5,518 bases of DNA from positions 1 through 5,518 of the forward strand of contig DOTA01000403.1 of the NCBI GenBank assembly GCA_003513015.1, read 5' to 3'. Made by a program: the position numbers and the translations under genes. Under the pieces are notes generated by a model that had not been told where the DNA came from, made no database searches, and worked only from the letters and a program-made list of their open reading frames with translations. Positions 1-5,173 of this stretch are shown piece by piece. Positions within the stretch are counted from its first letter, which is position 1. Each line of letters starts with the position of its first letter. This DNA comes from Chloroflexota bacterium. GTDB lineage: Bacteria; Chloroflexota; Anaerolineae; Anaerolineales; UBA11858.

Positions 1-95
1 CTGAAGAGGCTGAGCGTCGCGGCGATAATAAACTTTCCGAAGATGTAAAATTATGGCTGAATTCATTACCAGGTATCGCCCGCCTCTCAGAATAA
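1..95 (+). CDS. C-terminal tail of an unidentified upstream protein (partial)
   Basis: The frame with codons starting at base 3 is open from the window edge to a TAA at 93-95. It encodes about 30 residues of soluble, charged character that end in ...LNSLPGIARLSE. Composition and codon use look like a genuine protein end: a charged Glu/Arg/Asp/Lys stretch, then an amphipathic segment with Trp and Leu. Frame 2 opens with a stop codon, and frame 1 closes at 46-48 after a less protein-like stretch. The next gene has a good ribosome site just after this stop, so the 14-base gap suggests one operon. I do not recognise the family from the tail alone and assign no function. What is certain is the open frame; that it is translated is inferred. 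Confidence 0.6.
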   Translation, partial: EEAERRGDNKLSEDVKLWLNSLPGIARLSE

Positions 96-100
96 CCCCC

Positions 101-104
101 GGAG
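101..104 (+). promoter_or_regulatory. Ribosome binding site that fixes the start of the pinwheel gene
   Basis: GGAG lies five bases before the ATG at 110. The in-frame ATG at 53 has no comparable purine-rich site, and using it would overlap the upstream reading frame by 43 bases. This favours initiation at 110. Confidence 0.7.
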
Positions 105-109
105 CTACC

Positions 110-1300
110 ATGTTTCCTCCCGAAAAAATTGACGAATGGCTCAGCGAAGTGGCTCAGCGCCCTGATTCAGCCGCGCTCATCATTCGCTTCATTGCCAACC
201 GCCTGGCCGAACTCGCCAATTGGAACGAGAAACTGCGCGCCGAAAATATCGCCTTGCGCAGCGGCCAGCGCGTTCAGGAATACGAGCAGCAAGTCAGCCA
301 CCTCGAATACCAACTCGAACTGCTCAAACGCCAGTTCGGCGGCGAACTCCCTGAAGTTCAGTTGACAGCCGCCCCCGGACGGGCAGTTGATCCCTTGAAC
401 CTATTGATTTATGATGCCACCGGGCGCATCTTTCGCCTGGAACTAGATAGCGCAGCCCTCACCGATGGCCTCACCCTCGGGAATTTGCGCGGGCTGCCGT
501 CAAAAGGAGAACCGCCGCGGCTTTTAGTGGCTCCCTCAAGCGAAGAACTCTTCTGCATTTTTACCTCCGGGCGGATTCTTCCTCTGCCGCTGGCTGCCAT
601 CCCCAAAAGCGCGCCGGAGTGCGCCTGGAATCAGGTTGACATCCCCCATGAGCCAGCCGTGAACGATGCCCTGGCCTGCCTGATGCCCGCCTCCAAAATC
701 GCTCTGGCCGATTTCTTCATCCAAACCAGCCGGCGGGGCTTTATGAAGAAAATTCGCATGGCGCTGGCCCCCTCCATCGTGGAAAATCGCTATATCGGCA
801 CCGGCACCAAACTCCCCGGCGATCAAACCCTGGAAGTTGGCTTGGGCCACGAAACCGATCAATATGCTTTGCTCAGCCGGGATGGTTATCTGCAATGCCT
901 TTCTGCTGAGATGCTCTCCTTTGCCGTTGAAGAAGCCCTACGTCTGGATTCATCCGATCATCTGGTGGCAGTATTCCCCTATCGAGCAGAACAAGCTCTG
1001 CTGGTGATGACCCAAATCGGCAAGGCCATTCATCGCGACGCGGCGGGGTTGGAGATCGCCACTGATCTCAAACGGCGCGGGCAGGCGCTTTATTCCAAGG
1101 CGCGGCGCGAAAAAGGGGTGCAGGTGGTTGGCGGGGCCGCGCTTAACGGGGATGATTGGGGGCTGGCACTTCACCTCGGCGGCGGAATCACGCTCCATGC
1201 CGCCTCCCAGCTTTTTGAGAGCGGTACCATCCCAGTTGATGGTGAAATTTTAGGGTTCACAGCTTTCCCCGGAGCAGGGGAATCTAATCCAGAGCAATGA
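110..1300 (+). CDS. Stand-alone GyrA C-terminal-like beta-pinwheel protein with N-terminal coiled coil
   Basis: This 396-residue protein has no signal peptide or membrane segment, so it is probably cytoplasmic. Residues 1-80 are helical, with a heptad-like Leu/Glu/Gln-rich stretch at about 28-75 that suggests dimerisation. After a short linker come six similar segments of hydrophobic strand, turn with Gly, then strand: about 98-115 (LIYDATGRIFRLEL), 146-164 (LFCIFTSGRILPLPL), 198-220 (FFIQTSRRGFMKKI), 251-269 (YALLSRDGYLQCL), 296-316 (LLVMTQIGKAIHRD) and 351-368. These match the blade pattern of the GyrA/ParC C-terminal domain, which wraps DNA, and six is the GyrA blade number. No breakage-reunion domain or catalytic Tyr is present. 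The gyrase-specific GyrA box (QRRGGKG type) is not recognisable; at most a weak LRGLPSKG follows blade 1. The family call is by eye. DNA binding or wrapping is inferred, and another propeller type is possible. The start at 110 is preferred to 53 because of the GGAG site and the overlap with the upstream gene. Confidence 0.72.
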   Translation: MFPPEKIDEWLSEVAQRPDSAALIIRFIANRLAELANWNEKLRAENIALRSGQRVQEYEQQVSHLEYQLELLKRQFGGELPEVQLTAAPGRAVDPLNLLIYDATGRIFRLELDSAALTDGLTLGNLRGLPSKGEPPRLLVAPSSEELFCIFTSGRILPLPLAAIPKSAPECAWNQVDIPHEPAVNDALACLMPASKIALADFFIQTSRRGFMKKIRMALAPSIVENRYIGTGTKLPGDQTLEVGLGHETDQYALLSRDGYLQCLSAEMLSFAVEEALRLDSSDHLVAVFPYRAEQALLVMTQIGKAIHRDAAGLEIATDLKRRGQALYSKARREKGVQVVGGAALNGDDWGLALHLGGGITLHAASQLFESGTIPVDGEILGFTAFPGAGESNPEQ

Positions 1301-1305
1301 AACCA

Positions 1306-1330
1306 GCGGTCTGAACCTGTTGAAGACCGC
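1306..1330 (+). repeat. Perfect 7-bp inverted repeat (hairpin H1)
   Basis: GCGGTCT at 1306-1312 pairs exactly with AGACCGC at 1324-1330 around an 11-base loop, starting six bases after the pinwheel stop codon. No T-run follows, so it is not a terminator on its own. Its 3' half overlaps the larger inverted repeat at 1311-1348. Confidence 0.6.
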
Positions 1331-1348
1331 ACACTTCGACATGCTCAG
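1311..1348 (+). repeat. Two inverted copies of a 15-base motif (alternative hairpin H3)
   Basis: CTGAACCTGTTGAAG (1311-1325) and CTTCGACATGCTCAG (1334-1348) are inverted copies. They give twelve Watson-Crick pairs, one G-T pair and two mismatches around an 8-base loop. The motif resembles the CTTCGACAAGCTCAG type of palindromic element that, from memory, is scattered through intergenic regions of many bacteria. This pairing excludes both the hairpin at 1306-1330 and the terminator hairpin at 1337-1370. Confidence 0.55.
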
Positions 1349-1379
1349 TGTGCTGAGTATCAGCATGTTGCGCTTTTTT
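1337..1379 (+). terminator. Probable rho-independent terminator after the pinwheel gene
   Basis: CGACATGCT (1337-1345) pairs with AGCATGTTG (1362-1370) through nine positions with one G-T pair. CGC and six T (1374-1379) follow. A second option inside it is a perfect CTCAG/CTGAG stem (1344-1348 with 1353-1357) around a TGTG loop. The stem plus T-run fits an intrinsic terminator separating the pinwheel gene from the Hsp70 gene. The large loop and the three-base gap before the T-run make it weaker than the one at 4292. Confidence 0.6.
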
Positions 1380-1413
1380 AGCGGATTAAAAATTTGACCA
1401 TAGGAAATCCTGT

Positions 1414-2757
1414 ATGGCAATAAAAATCGGCCTCGATTTTGGCACATCTAATTCCGGCGTGGCACTCAGCGACGGGCAGCGCGTGCGCGTTTTGCCGCTG
1501 GATCCGCAAAATGTGATTCCTGAGGTGGTCAAAACTATTTTGTATGTGACCCGCGATTATCAGCACTTCATCGGGCAGGAAGCTATCGAGTTGTATTACA
1601 AGCATAATGTCAACCGCGTCCGGCGCTACGAAATGCAGTGGGCCGGCGCCATTCAAGTGCTGGCTGATGAAGTCGATTACATGCACGATGTTTTCGTAGA
1701 AGTGGATGTGCTCAAACCAGGGCGTTTGCTGCAATATTTGAAAACCGCCCTGCGCAAGGGGGCCGGGTTGGGCGATGTCTCTGGCACGCAGATGTTCGAG
1801 CGTTATTACACCGTGGGCGAGTTAGTGCGGGCTTATTTGAGTGCGTTGAAAAGCCGCGCCGAAGCCGAATTGGGTGAGCCGATCACGAGCGTGACGCTGG
1901 GCCGCCCGGTGAAGTTTGCCGATGACCCCGCCCTGGATCACCAATCCGAAGAGACTTTGCGGCAGGCCGCCCTCGATGCCGGTTTCGCCCAGGTGGATTT
2001 TGAGTTCGAGCCGGTGGCGGCGGCCTTGTTTTATGAGCAAACCCTGGCGCGCCCTGAAAATGTACTGATCTTTGATTTTGGCGGCGGTACCCTCGATATT
2101 GCCATCATGCGCCTGGGAGAGCCGGGCAAACGCCGGTTTTACGCCAGCGGCGGCATCGACATTGCCGGGAGCGATTTTGACCGCACCATCATCGAGAAGC
2201 GTTTGTTGCCGCACTTTGGGGCCGGATTGGTGCACCATCGCCCCGAAATTACGGATTTGATCGAGGCCGTGCCCGATTGGGCCACCTTGCCCGAATTGAG
2301 CACGCCGATTGCCCGCCGCAACCTGGATAAAGCCATCCAGGCCGAGGTGGCTCCCGTGCGCCTGAAAAATCTGCAATCCCTGATATTTGACGATTTGGCT
2401 TTTGAATTTTACAACCAGGTTGAAGCGGCCAAAATTCAGCTTTCGGAGCAAGCCGCCACGCTGATCGCGTTAAAAGGGTCCGAAATTGATCTTTGGGAGC
2501 TTTACACCCGCTTGCAATTTGAGCGCGATATTGAAACCTACCGCCAAGAGATTGAGCACGTGCTACTGGAAACGGTAGCCGCCTCGGGCCTGGAACCGGC
2601 GCAAATCGATGCCGTGGTCAAAACCGGCGGATCATCCAATATTCCGCTTTTTTCTGAAATGCTGGGGAACATTTTTGGGGCGGAGAAGGTTAAAGCCTCC
2701 AATGCATTTAGCTCCGTTACAGCCGGGTTAGCTATCCGGGCGTTTGAAACCCGCTAG
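1414..2757 (+). CDS. Hsp70-family ATPase of YegD type, without substrate-binding domain
   Basis: This 447-residue cytoplasmic protein has the actin/Hsp70 nucleotide-binding fold. Visible motifs in order are: phosphate loop 1 GLDFGTSNS (6-14); YTVGELVRAYL (132-142), as in the DnaK helix before the second lobe; VTLGRPVKF (160-168); FEPVAAALFYE (198-208); phosphate loop 2 IFDFGGGTLD (219-228); GIDIAGSDFD (247-256); KIQLSE (340-345); adenosine loop KTGGSSNIP (403-411); and SVTAGLA (434-440). Length and motif spacing match E. coli YegD (about 450 residues, recalled) rather than DnaK (about 640). The protein ends where the nucleotide-binding domain ends, so the beta-sandwich peptide-binding domain, lid and EEVD-like tail are missing. 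ATP binding is well supported; chaperone activity and partner are unknown. The start is supported by AGGA eight bases before the ATG. No DnaJ or GrpE gene is adjacent. It follows a terminator-like hairpin but no clear promoter was found. Confidence 0.9.
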   Translation: MAIKIGLDFGTSNSGVALSDGQRVRVLPLDPQNVIPEVVKTILYVTRDYQHFIGQEAIELYYKHNVNRVRRYEMQWAGAIQVLADEVDYMHDVFVEVDVLKPGRLLQYLKTALRKGAGLGDVSGTQMFERYYTVGELVRAYLSALKSRAEAELGEPITSVTLGRPVKFADDPALDHQSEETLRQAALDAGFAQVDFEFEPVAAALFYEQTLARPENVLIFDFGGGTLDIAIMRLGEPGKRRFYASGGIDIAGSDFDRTIIEKRLLPHFGAGLVHHRPEITDLIEAVPDWATLPELSTPIARRNLDKAIQAEVAPVRLKNLQSLIFDDLAFEFYNQVEAAKIQLSEQAATLIALKGSEIDLWELYTRLQFERDIETYRQEIEHVLLETVAASGLEPAQIDAVVKTGGSSNIPLFSEMLGNIFGAEKVKASNAFSSVTAGLAIRAFETR

Positions 2758-2923
2758 CAGTACCTCACGAAAAAATGAATAAATTCTCACAATTTTATGA
2801 TAAATTTCGATTTGTCTGGTAGTATTAATCGCTAATTTCCCAAGATAGGGATAAAACTCACAAATGCTTATCCCTGGATCAAGCTAACTTTTCTCTAAGT
2901 AACGAATTTTAAAGGAGATATAA
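2758..2923 (+). other. AT-rich intergenic leader upstream of the lipoprotein gene
   Basis: This 166-base gap is clearly richer in A and T than its neighbours, as expected for a promoter region. Candidate -10-like words include TATGAT (2796-2801) and TATTAA (2823-2828), but neither has a convincing -35 box at the right distance, so no promoter is called. It also holds the hairpin at 2847-2875 and ends in a strong ribosome site (AAAGGAGAT, 2911-2919) six bases before the lipoprotein ATG. No terminator with a T-run for the Hsp70 gene was seen. Confidence 0.5.
2847..2875 (+). promoter_or_regulatory. Perfect 8-bp inverted repeat in the lipoprotein leader
   Basis: AGGGATAA (2847-2854) pairs exactly with TTATCCCT (2868-2875) around a 13-base loop, and one more G-T pair is possible. 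It lies about 50 bases before the lipoprotein start. No T-run follows directly, so it is not an obvious terminator. It could be a repressor operator or a 5'-UTR hairpin; the sequence does not decide between them. Confidence 0.45.
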
Positions 2924-4273
2924 ATGAAAAATCGAAAATCAATTCTGTTGTTTATCGTGAGCCTGCTGGTTGCTGTCTTCTTGTTGGCGGCCTGCTCCTC
3001 GAATGAGCCGACCCCCGCGCCAACGGAAGTTCCCCCGGTGGAGGTTGCCCCGGATGAAGGCGCGGTTCCTGAAGCCGTTACGGTTTTGCCAACCCCTGCG
3101 GCAGGCGAACCCTCCCTGACGGCGAAAGCCAATGTTAACGTCCGTAGCGGCCCTAGCCAACAATATCCCGTTTATGGTGTTTTAGCGGGAGGCCAGGTTG
3201 CCAAATTAGTAGGCATCAGCGCCGATAAAACTTACTTTGCCGTCGATTTCCCGCTGGCTCCCACGGGCAGCGCCTGGATTGATGCCAAGTTTGCGGTTGT
3301 CACAGGTGCAGATGGCCTCCCGGTATTGGAAGCCCCACCCGTGCCGCCCACAACTGTTTTTACACCTCCTCAACCCAGTGATCCGCAAGTGGTGGCGCGC
3401 CAGGAAGTGTATGTGCGCAGCGGCCCCGGAACGACCTTCCCGGCTTATGGCATCGCCAAGGATGGTGCGCGGGGTTTGGTGATTGGCATCAGTGAAGATG
3501 GTAACTGGTGGGCCGTGCGGATTAACCCTGAAGTCGTTGGTGTGGGCTTTGGCTGGGTCTCGGTAAATTTGGTGGATGAAGAGAATATCCCTGAAAATCC
3601 CACCGTGATCAAAGCTTCTGTAGCGCCGCAAAATGTAACCCCTCCGCCCCCGGCTGAAGGTGCTCCCACCGCTACCGCCACGGATTACGTCAACGTACGC
3701 AGCGGTCCCGGCACCAATTATCCCACTTTGATTGTGGCAGCCCCGGGCGCAACCGCTGAAATCGCGGGGAAGAGTGCCGATGGTGCTTGGTGGCAGGTGA
3801 AACTTTCCACCGAAGTTTCCACCAGCGGTTTTGGTTGGGCCAATTCAGCGTATGTCAGCACCCAGAACGCCGAAAATGTGCCCGTGGTGGATTCCCCCAC
3901 TGCCCCGCCGACCAATCCCAACCCCCCGAGTGGTACCAATGCTTGTATTTTGGTTTCTCAGAACCCGGCAGATGGTACCGTGTTCAAAATGGGCGCGACA
4001 TTTGCTATGACCTGGGAAGTTGAAAACGTGGGTACGGATACCTGGACTGCCGCCAACAGCCTGGTGACCAAATTGGGCGCTGTGGTGGATCAGCCCCTCA
4101 GCGCGGTTGATAGTATGCCGCTCACACAGGATGTTGCCACCGGTGCTACCTATGTGGTCAAGGTTCCCATGACAGCTCCCGACACCGCCGGTCAGTTTGG
4201 GGAATACTGGTCTGTCACTTTGAACGATCAGTTGGTTTGCTATTTCTACAATGTGATTCAGGTTCAAGAGTAA
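2924..4273 (+). CDS. Lipoprotein with three SH3b domains and an NBR1-Ig-like domain
   Basis: This 449-residue exported lipoprotein starts with basic residues (KNRK), a hydrophobic segment at about 7-22 and the lipobox LAAC (21-24). Cys24 should be lipidated and SSN follows it. A Pro/Thr/Val/Glu-rich linker (about 27-62) is typical of a cell-wall spacer. Three SH3b domains follow at about 65-126, 154-217 and 250-313. Each contains a VNVRSGP or VYVRSGP motif, a Tyr/Phe-Pro, and a late aromatic strand (NWWAV, AWWQV; FGW in copies 2 and 3). Pro-rich linkers separate them. Residues 341-447 match the NBR1-Ig-like (four-tryptophan) domain, with PADGTVFKMGATF, TWEVENVGTDTW and GEYWSV. Cys341 and Cys439 flank it and could form a disulfide. 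SH3b domains often bind peptidoglycan or cell-surface ligands, so a surface-binding or scaffold role is inferred; no enzyme domain is present. The ribosome site AAAGGAGAT is strong. It appears monocistronic, closed by the terminator at 4292. Confidence 0.92.
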   Translation: MKNRKSILLFIVSLLVAVFLLAACSSNEPTPAPTEVPPVEVAPDEGAVPEAVTVLPTPAAGEPSLTAKANVNVRSGPSQQYPVYGVLAGGQVAKLVGISADKTYFAVDFPLAPTGSAWIDAKFAVVTGADGLPVLEAPPVPPTTVFTPPQPSDPQVVARQEVYVRSGPGTTFPAYGIAKDGARGLVIGISEDGNWWAVRINPEVVGVGFGWVSVNLVDEENIPENPTVIKASVAPQNVTPPPPAEGAPTATATDYVNVRSGPGTNYPTLIVAAPGATAEIAGKSADGAWWQVKLSTEVSTSGFGWANSAYVSTQNAENVPVVDSPTAPPTNPNPPSGTNACILVSQNPADGTVFKMGATFAMTWEVENVGTDTWTAANSLVTKLGAVVDQPLSAVDSMPLTQDVATGATYVVKVPMTAPDTAGQFGEYWSVTLNDQLVCYFYNVIQVQE

Positions 4274-4291
4274 TTTCATAAATTGCTATTC

Positions 4292-4326
4292 AAAACAGGG
4301 AAACCCAAGCGGGTTTCCCTGTTTTT
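4292..4326 (+). terminator. Strong intrinsic terminator after the lipoprotein gene
   Basis: AAAACAGGGAAACCC (4292-4306) pairs perfectly over 15 bases with GGGTTTCCCTGTTTT (4311-4325) around an AAGC tetraloop, and the T-run extends to 4326. The GC-rich core is CAGGGAAACCC. The matching A-run on the left side means it could also work on the opposite strand. It lies 18 bases after the lipoprotein stop. Confidence 0.95.
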
Positions 4327-4383
4327 CTATCGAAAATCAAGCCCTCCTAACAAGACGGCAAAGCGCAAAACTCCTCAAGCAGG

Positions 4384-4389
4384 TATAAT
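4384..4389 (+). promoter_or_regulatory. Consensus -10 box placed for a leaderless transcript
   Basis: A perfect TATAAT ends six bases before the ATG at 4396. Transcription normally starts about seven bases after the last base of the -10 box, which falls on the A of that ATG. No ribosome site lies in between. The bases 17-18 upstream (around 4360-4366) do not resemble a TTGACA -35 box, and no extended -10 TG is present. Confidence 0.65.
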
Positions 4390-4395
4390 CTCCAC

Positions 4396-5055
4396 ATGCC
4401 GAAAGAACTCAAAATCCCCGATGAACTTGATCTGAACGCTTTTATCTCCAAAGAAGCCCATGATTTGAAATCTCCTTTCAATCGTGCCCTGGGATTCTTG
4501 AAACTGGTTCTCAAAGGTATGGACGGCCCCATTTCGGATCAAGCCCGTGAAGACCTGACGATTGTTTCTCTCAACATCCAATATAGCCTCACTATGATTG
4601 AGGCCCTCGTAAATATGGCCCGTTTGGGGCGGGGAGAGCGCAGCCTGACGGCTACGCCCTTGCCGGTGGATTACATTCTGCCGCAAACTGTCTCCGAATG
4701 GAAACGCAAATATCATAAAGAAAATCCGGTTGAAATCACGTATACCTCCTCTGAAATTCAAGTCAACGTAGATGAAATCATGATCCGCCAGGGATTACAG
4801 CAGTGGATTTCGTACGTCAACGAGTTTACCCAAGAGAGCGCCGCCATTGAAATTCGGGTTGAAGACCAACCCGAAGGTGCGGTGTTCACAGTTGAGAGCC
4901 GTGGTACCAAACGCCAGCCGCCCCCGGAGTGTGATCTCACCATGTATGGTTTCGTGGGGCAAAAAATCGTGGAACTCCACGGGGGTCAACTACTGATTGT
5001 CGCAGAAACCGAGCAAGGGGCACAGGTACAGTTTCGTTTGCCCAAAGCGGAATAG
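4396..5055 (+). CDS. Histidine-kinase-like protein with intact His box and degenerate ATPase domain
   Basis: This 219-residue protein has no membrane segment, sensor or receiver domain. Residues 12-80 form a HisKA-like dimerisation domain with H-box KEAHDLKSPFNRALGF (19-34), where His22 is the expected phospho-acceptor followed by Asp23 and Pro27. Residues about 110-216 follow the HATPase_c layout, but key boxes are changed. In an ungapped alignment of the N-box (126-145, starting at Asp126), the Asn normally needed for Mg-ATP is Tyr140 and the earlier Asn is Gln136. The G1 DxGxG box is only VESRGTK (166-172). The G2 glycines are lost before KIVELHGG (190-197), although that motif and the final FRLP are well kept. 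ATP binding and autokinase activity therefore look doubtful. Spo0B and ChpT are known phosphotransferases built from a kinase-like dimer with a dead ATPase domain, and a similar role is inferred. A non-signalling scaffold is the alternative. There is no adjacent response regulator in view. The start is supported by the -10 box placed for leaderless initiation. Confidence 0.85.
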   Translation: MPKELKIPDELDLNAFISKEAHDLKSPFNRALGFLKLVLKGMDGPISDQAREDLTIVSLNIQYSLTMIEALVNMARLGRGERSLTATPLPVDYILPQTVSEWKRKYHKENPVEITYTSSEIQVNVDEIMIRQGLQQWISYVNEFTQESAAIEIRVEDQPEGAVFTVESRGTKRQPPPECDLTMYGFVGQKIVELHGGQLLIVAETEQGAQVQFRLPKAE

Positions 5056-5071
5056 CCCGATTTTTATCGGG
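5056..5071 (+). repeat. Short 6-bp hairpin directly after the histidine-kinase-like gene
   Basis: CCCGAT (5056-5061) pairs with ATCGGG (5066-5071) around a TTTT loop, immediately after the stop codon. No T-run follows the stem on either strand, so it is a poor intrinsic terminator. It may protect the 3' end of the message or be a degenerate terminator. Confidence 0.4.
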
Positions 5072-5103
5072 GGCAACTGCAACCATCATTGACTCACATC
5101 CTA

Positions 5104-5132
5104 TTGCGTTAGGCGTTCTTTTCCGCTAAACT
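5104..5132 (+). promoter_or_regulatory. Candidate sigma-70-type promoter for the DUF429 gene
   Basis: TTGCGT (5104-5109) and TAAACT (5127-5132) are separated by exactly 17 bases. They match the -35 and -10 consensus at three and four of six positions. A start near 5139 would leave a leader of about 35 bases ending in the ribosome site. The match is moderate and chance cannot be excluded. Confidence 0.4.
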
Positions 5133-5173
5133 GGATACAGTGATTTTCTCTTTCAAACTTAAAGAGGCCGCCC

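Noticed and set aside
53..109. Longer start of the pinwheel protein at ATG 53
   Set aside because: No ribosome site precedes it, and it would overlap a plausible upstream coding frame. ATG 110 has GGAG at the right distance.
536..895. 119-codon minus-strand frame inside the pinwheel gene
   Set aside because: It lies wholly within a better-supported coding region and has no family signature or good ribosome site.
1822..2451. 209-codon open frame on the minus strand inside the Hsp70 gene
   Set aside because: It is antisense to a clear Hsp70 protein. Its translation is rich in Gly, Gln, His and Arg with no recognisable motif, as expected of a mirror frame in a coding region.
2775..2822. 15-codon open frame (MNKFSQFYDKF...) in the lipoprotein leader
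   Set aside because: No ribosome site and AT-rich composition; a frame this short arises easily by chance.
2864..2887. 8-codon open frame starting in the leader hairpin loop, as a possible leader peptide
   Set aside because: No ribosome site, no runs of regulatory codons, and no terminator-antiterminator pair downstream.
3116..3862. Tandem DNA repeat in the lipoprotein gene
   Set aside because: The three SH3b units resemble each other at protein level, but their DNA has diverged too far to be a recent DNA repeat.
1222..4908. Several GGTACC sites through the window
   Set aside because: They fall in coding sequence at irregular spacing and different codon contexts, with no sign of function.
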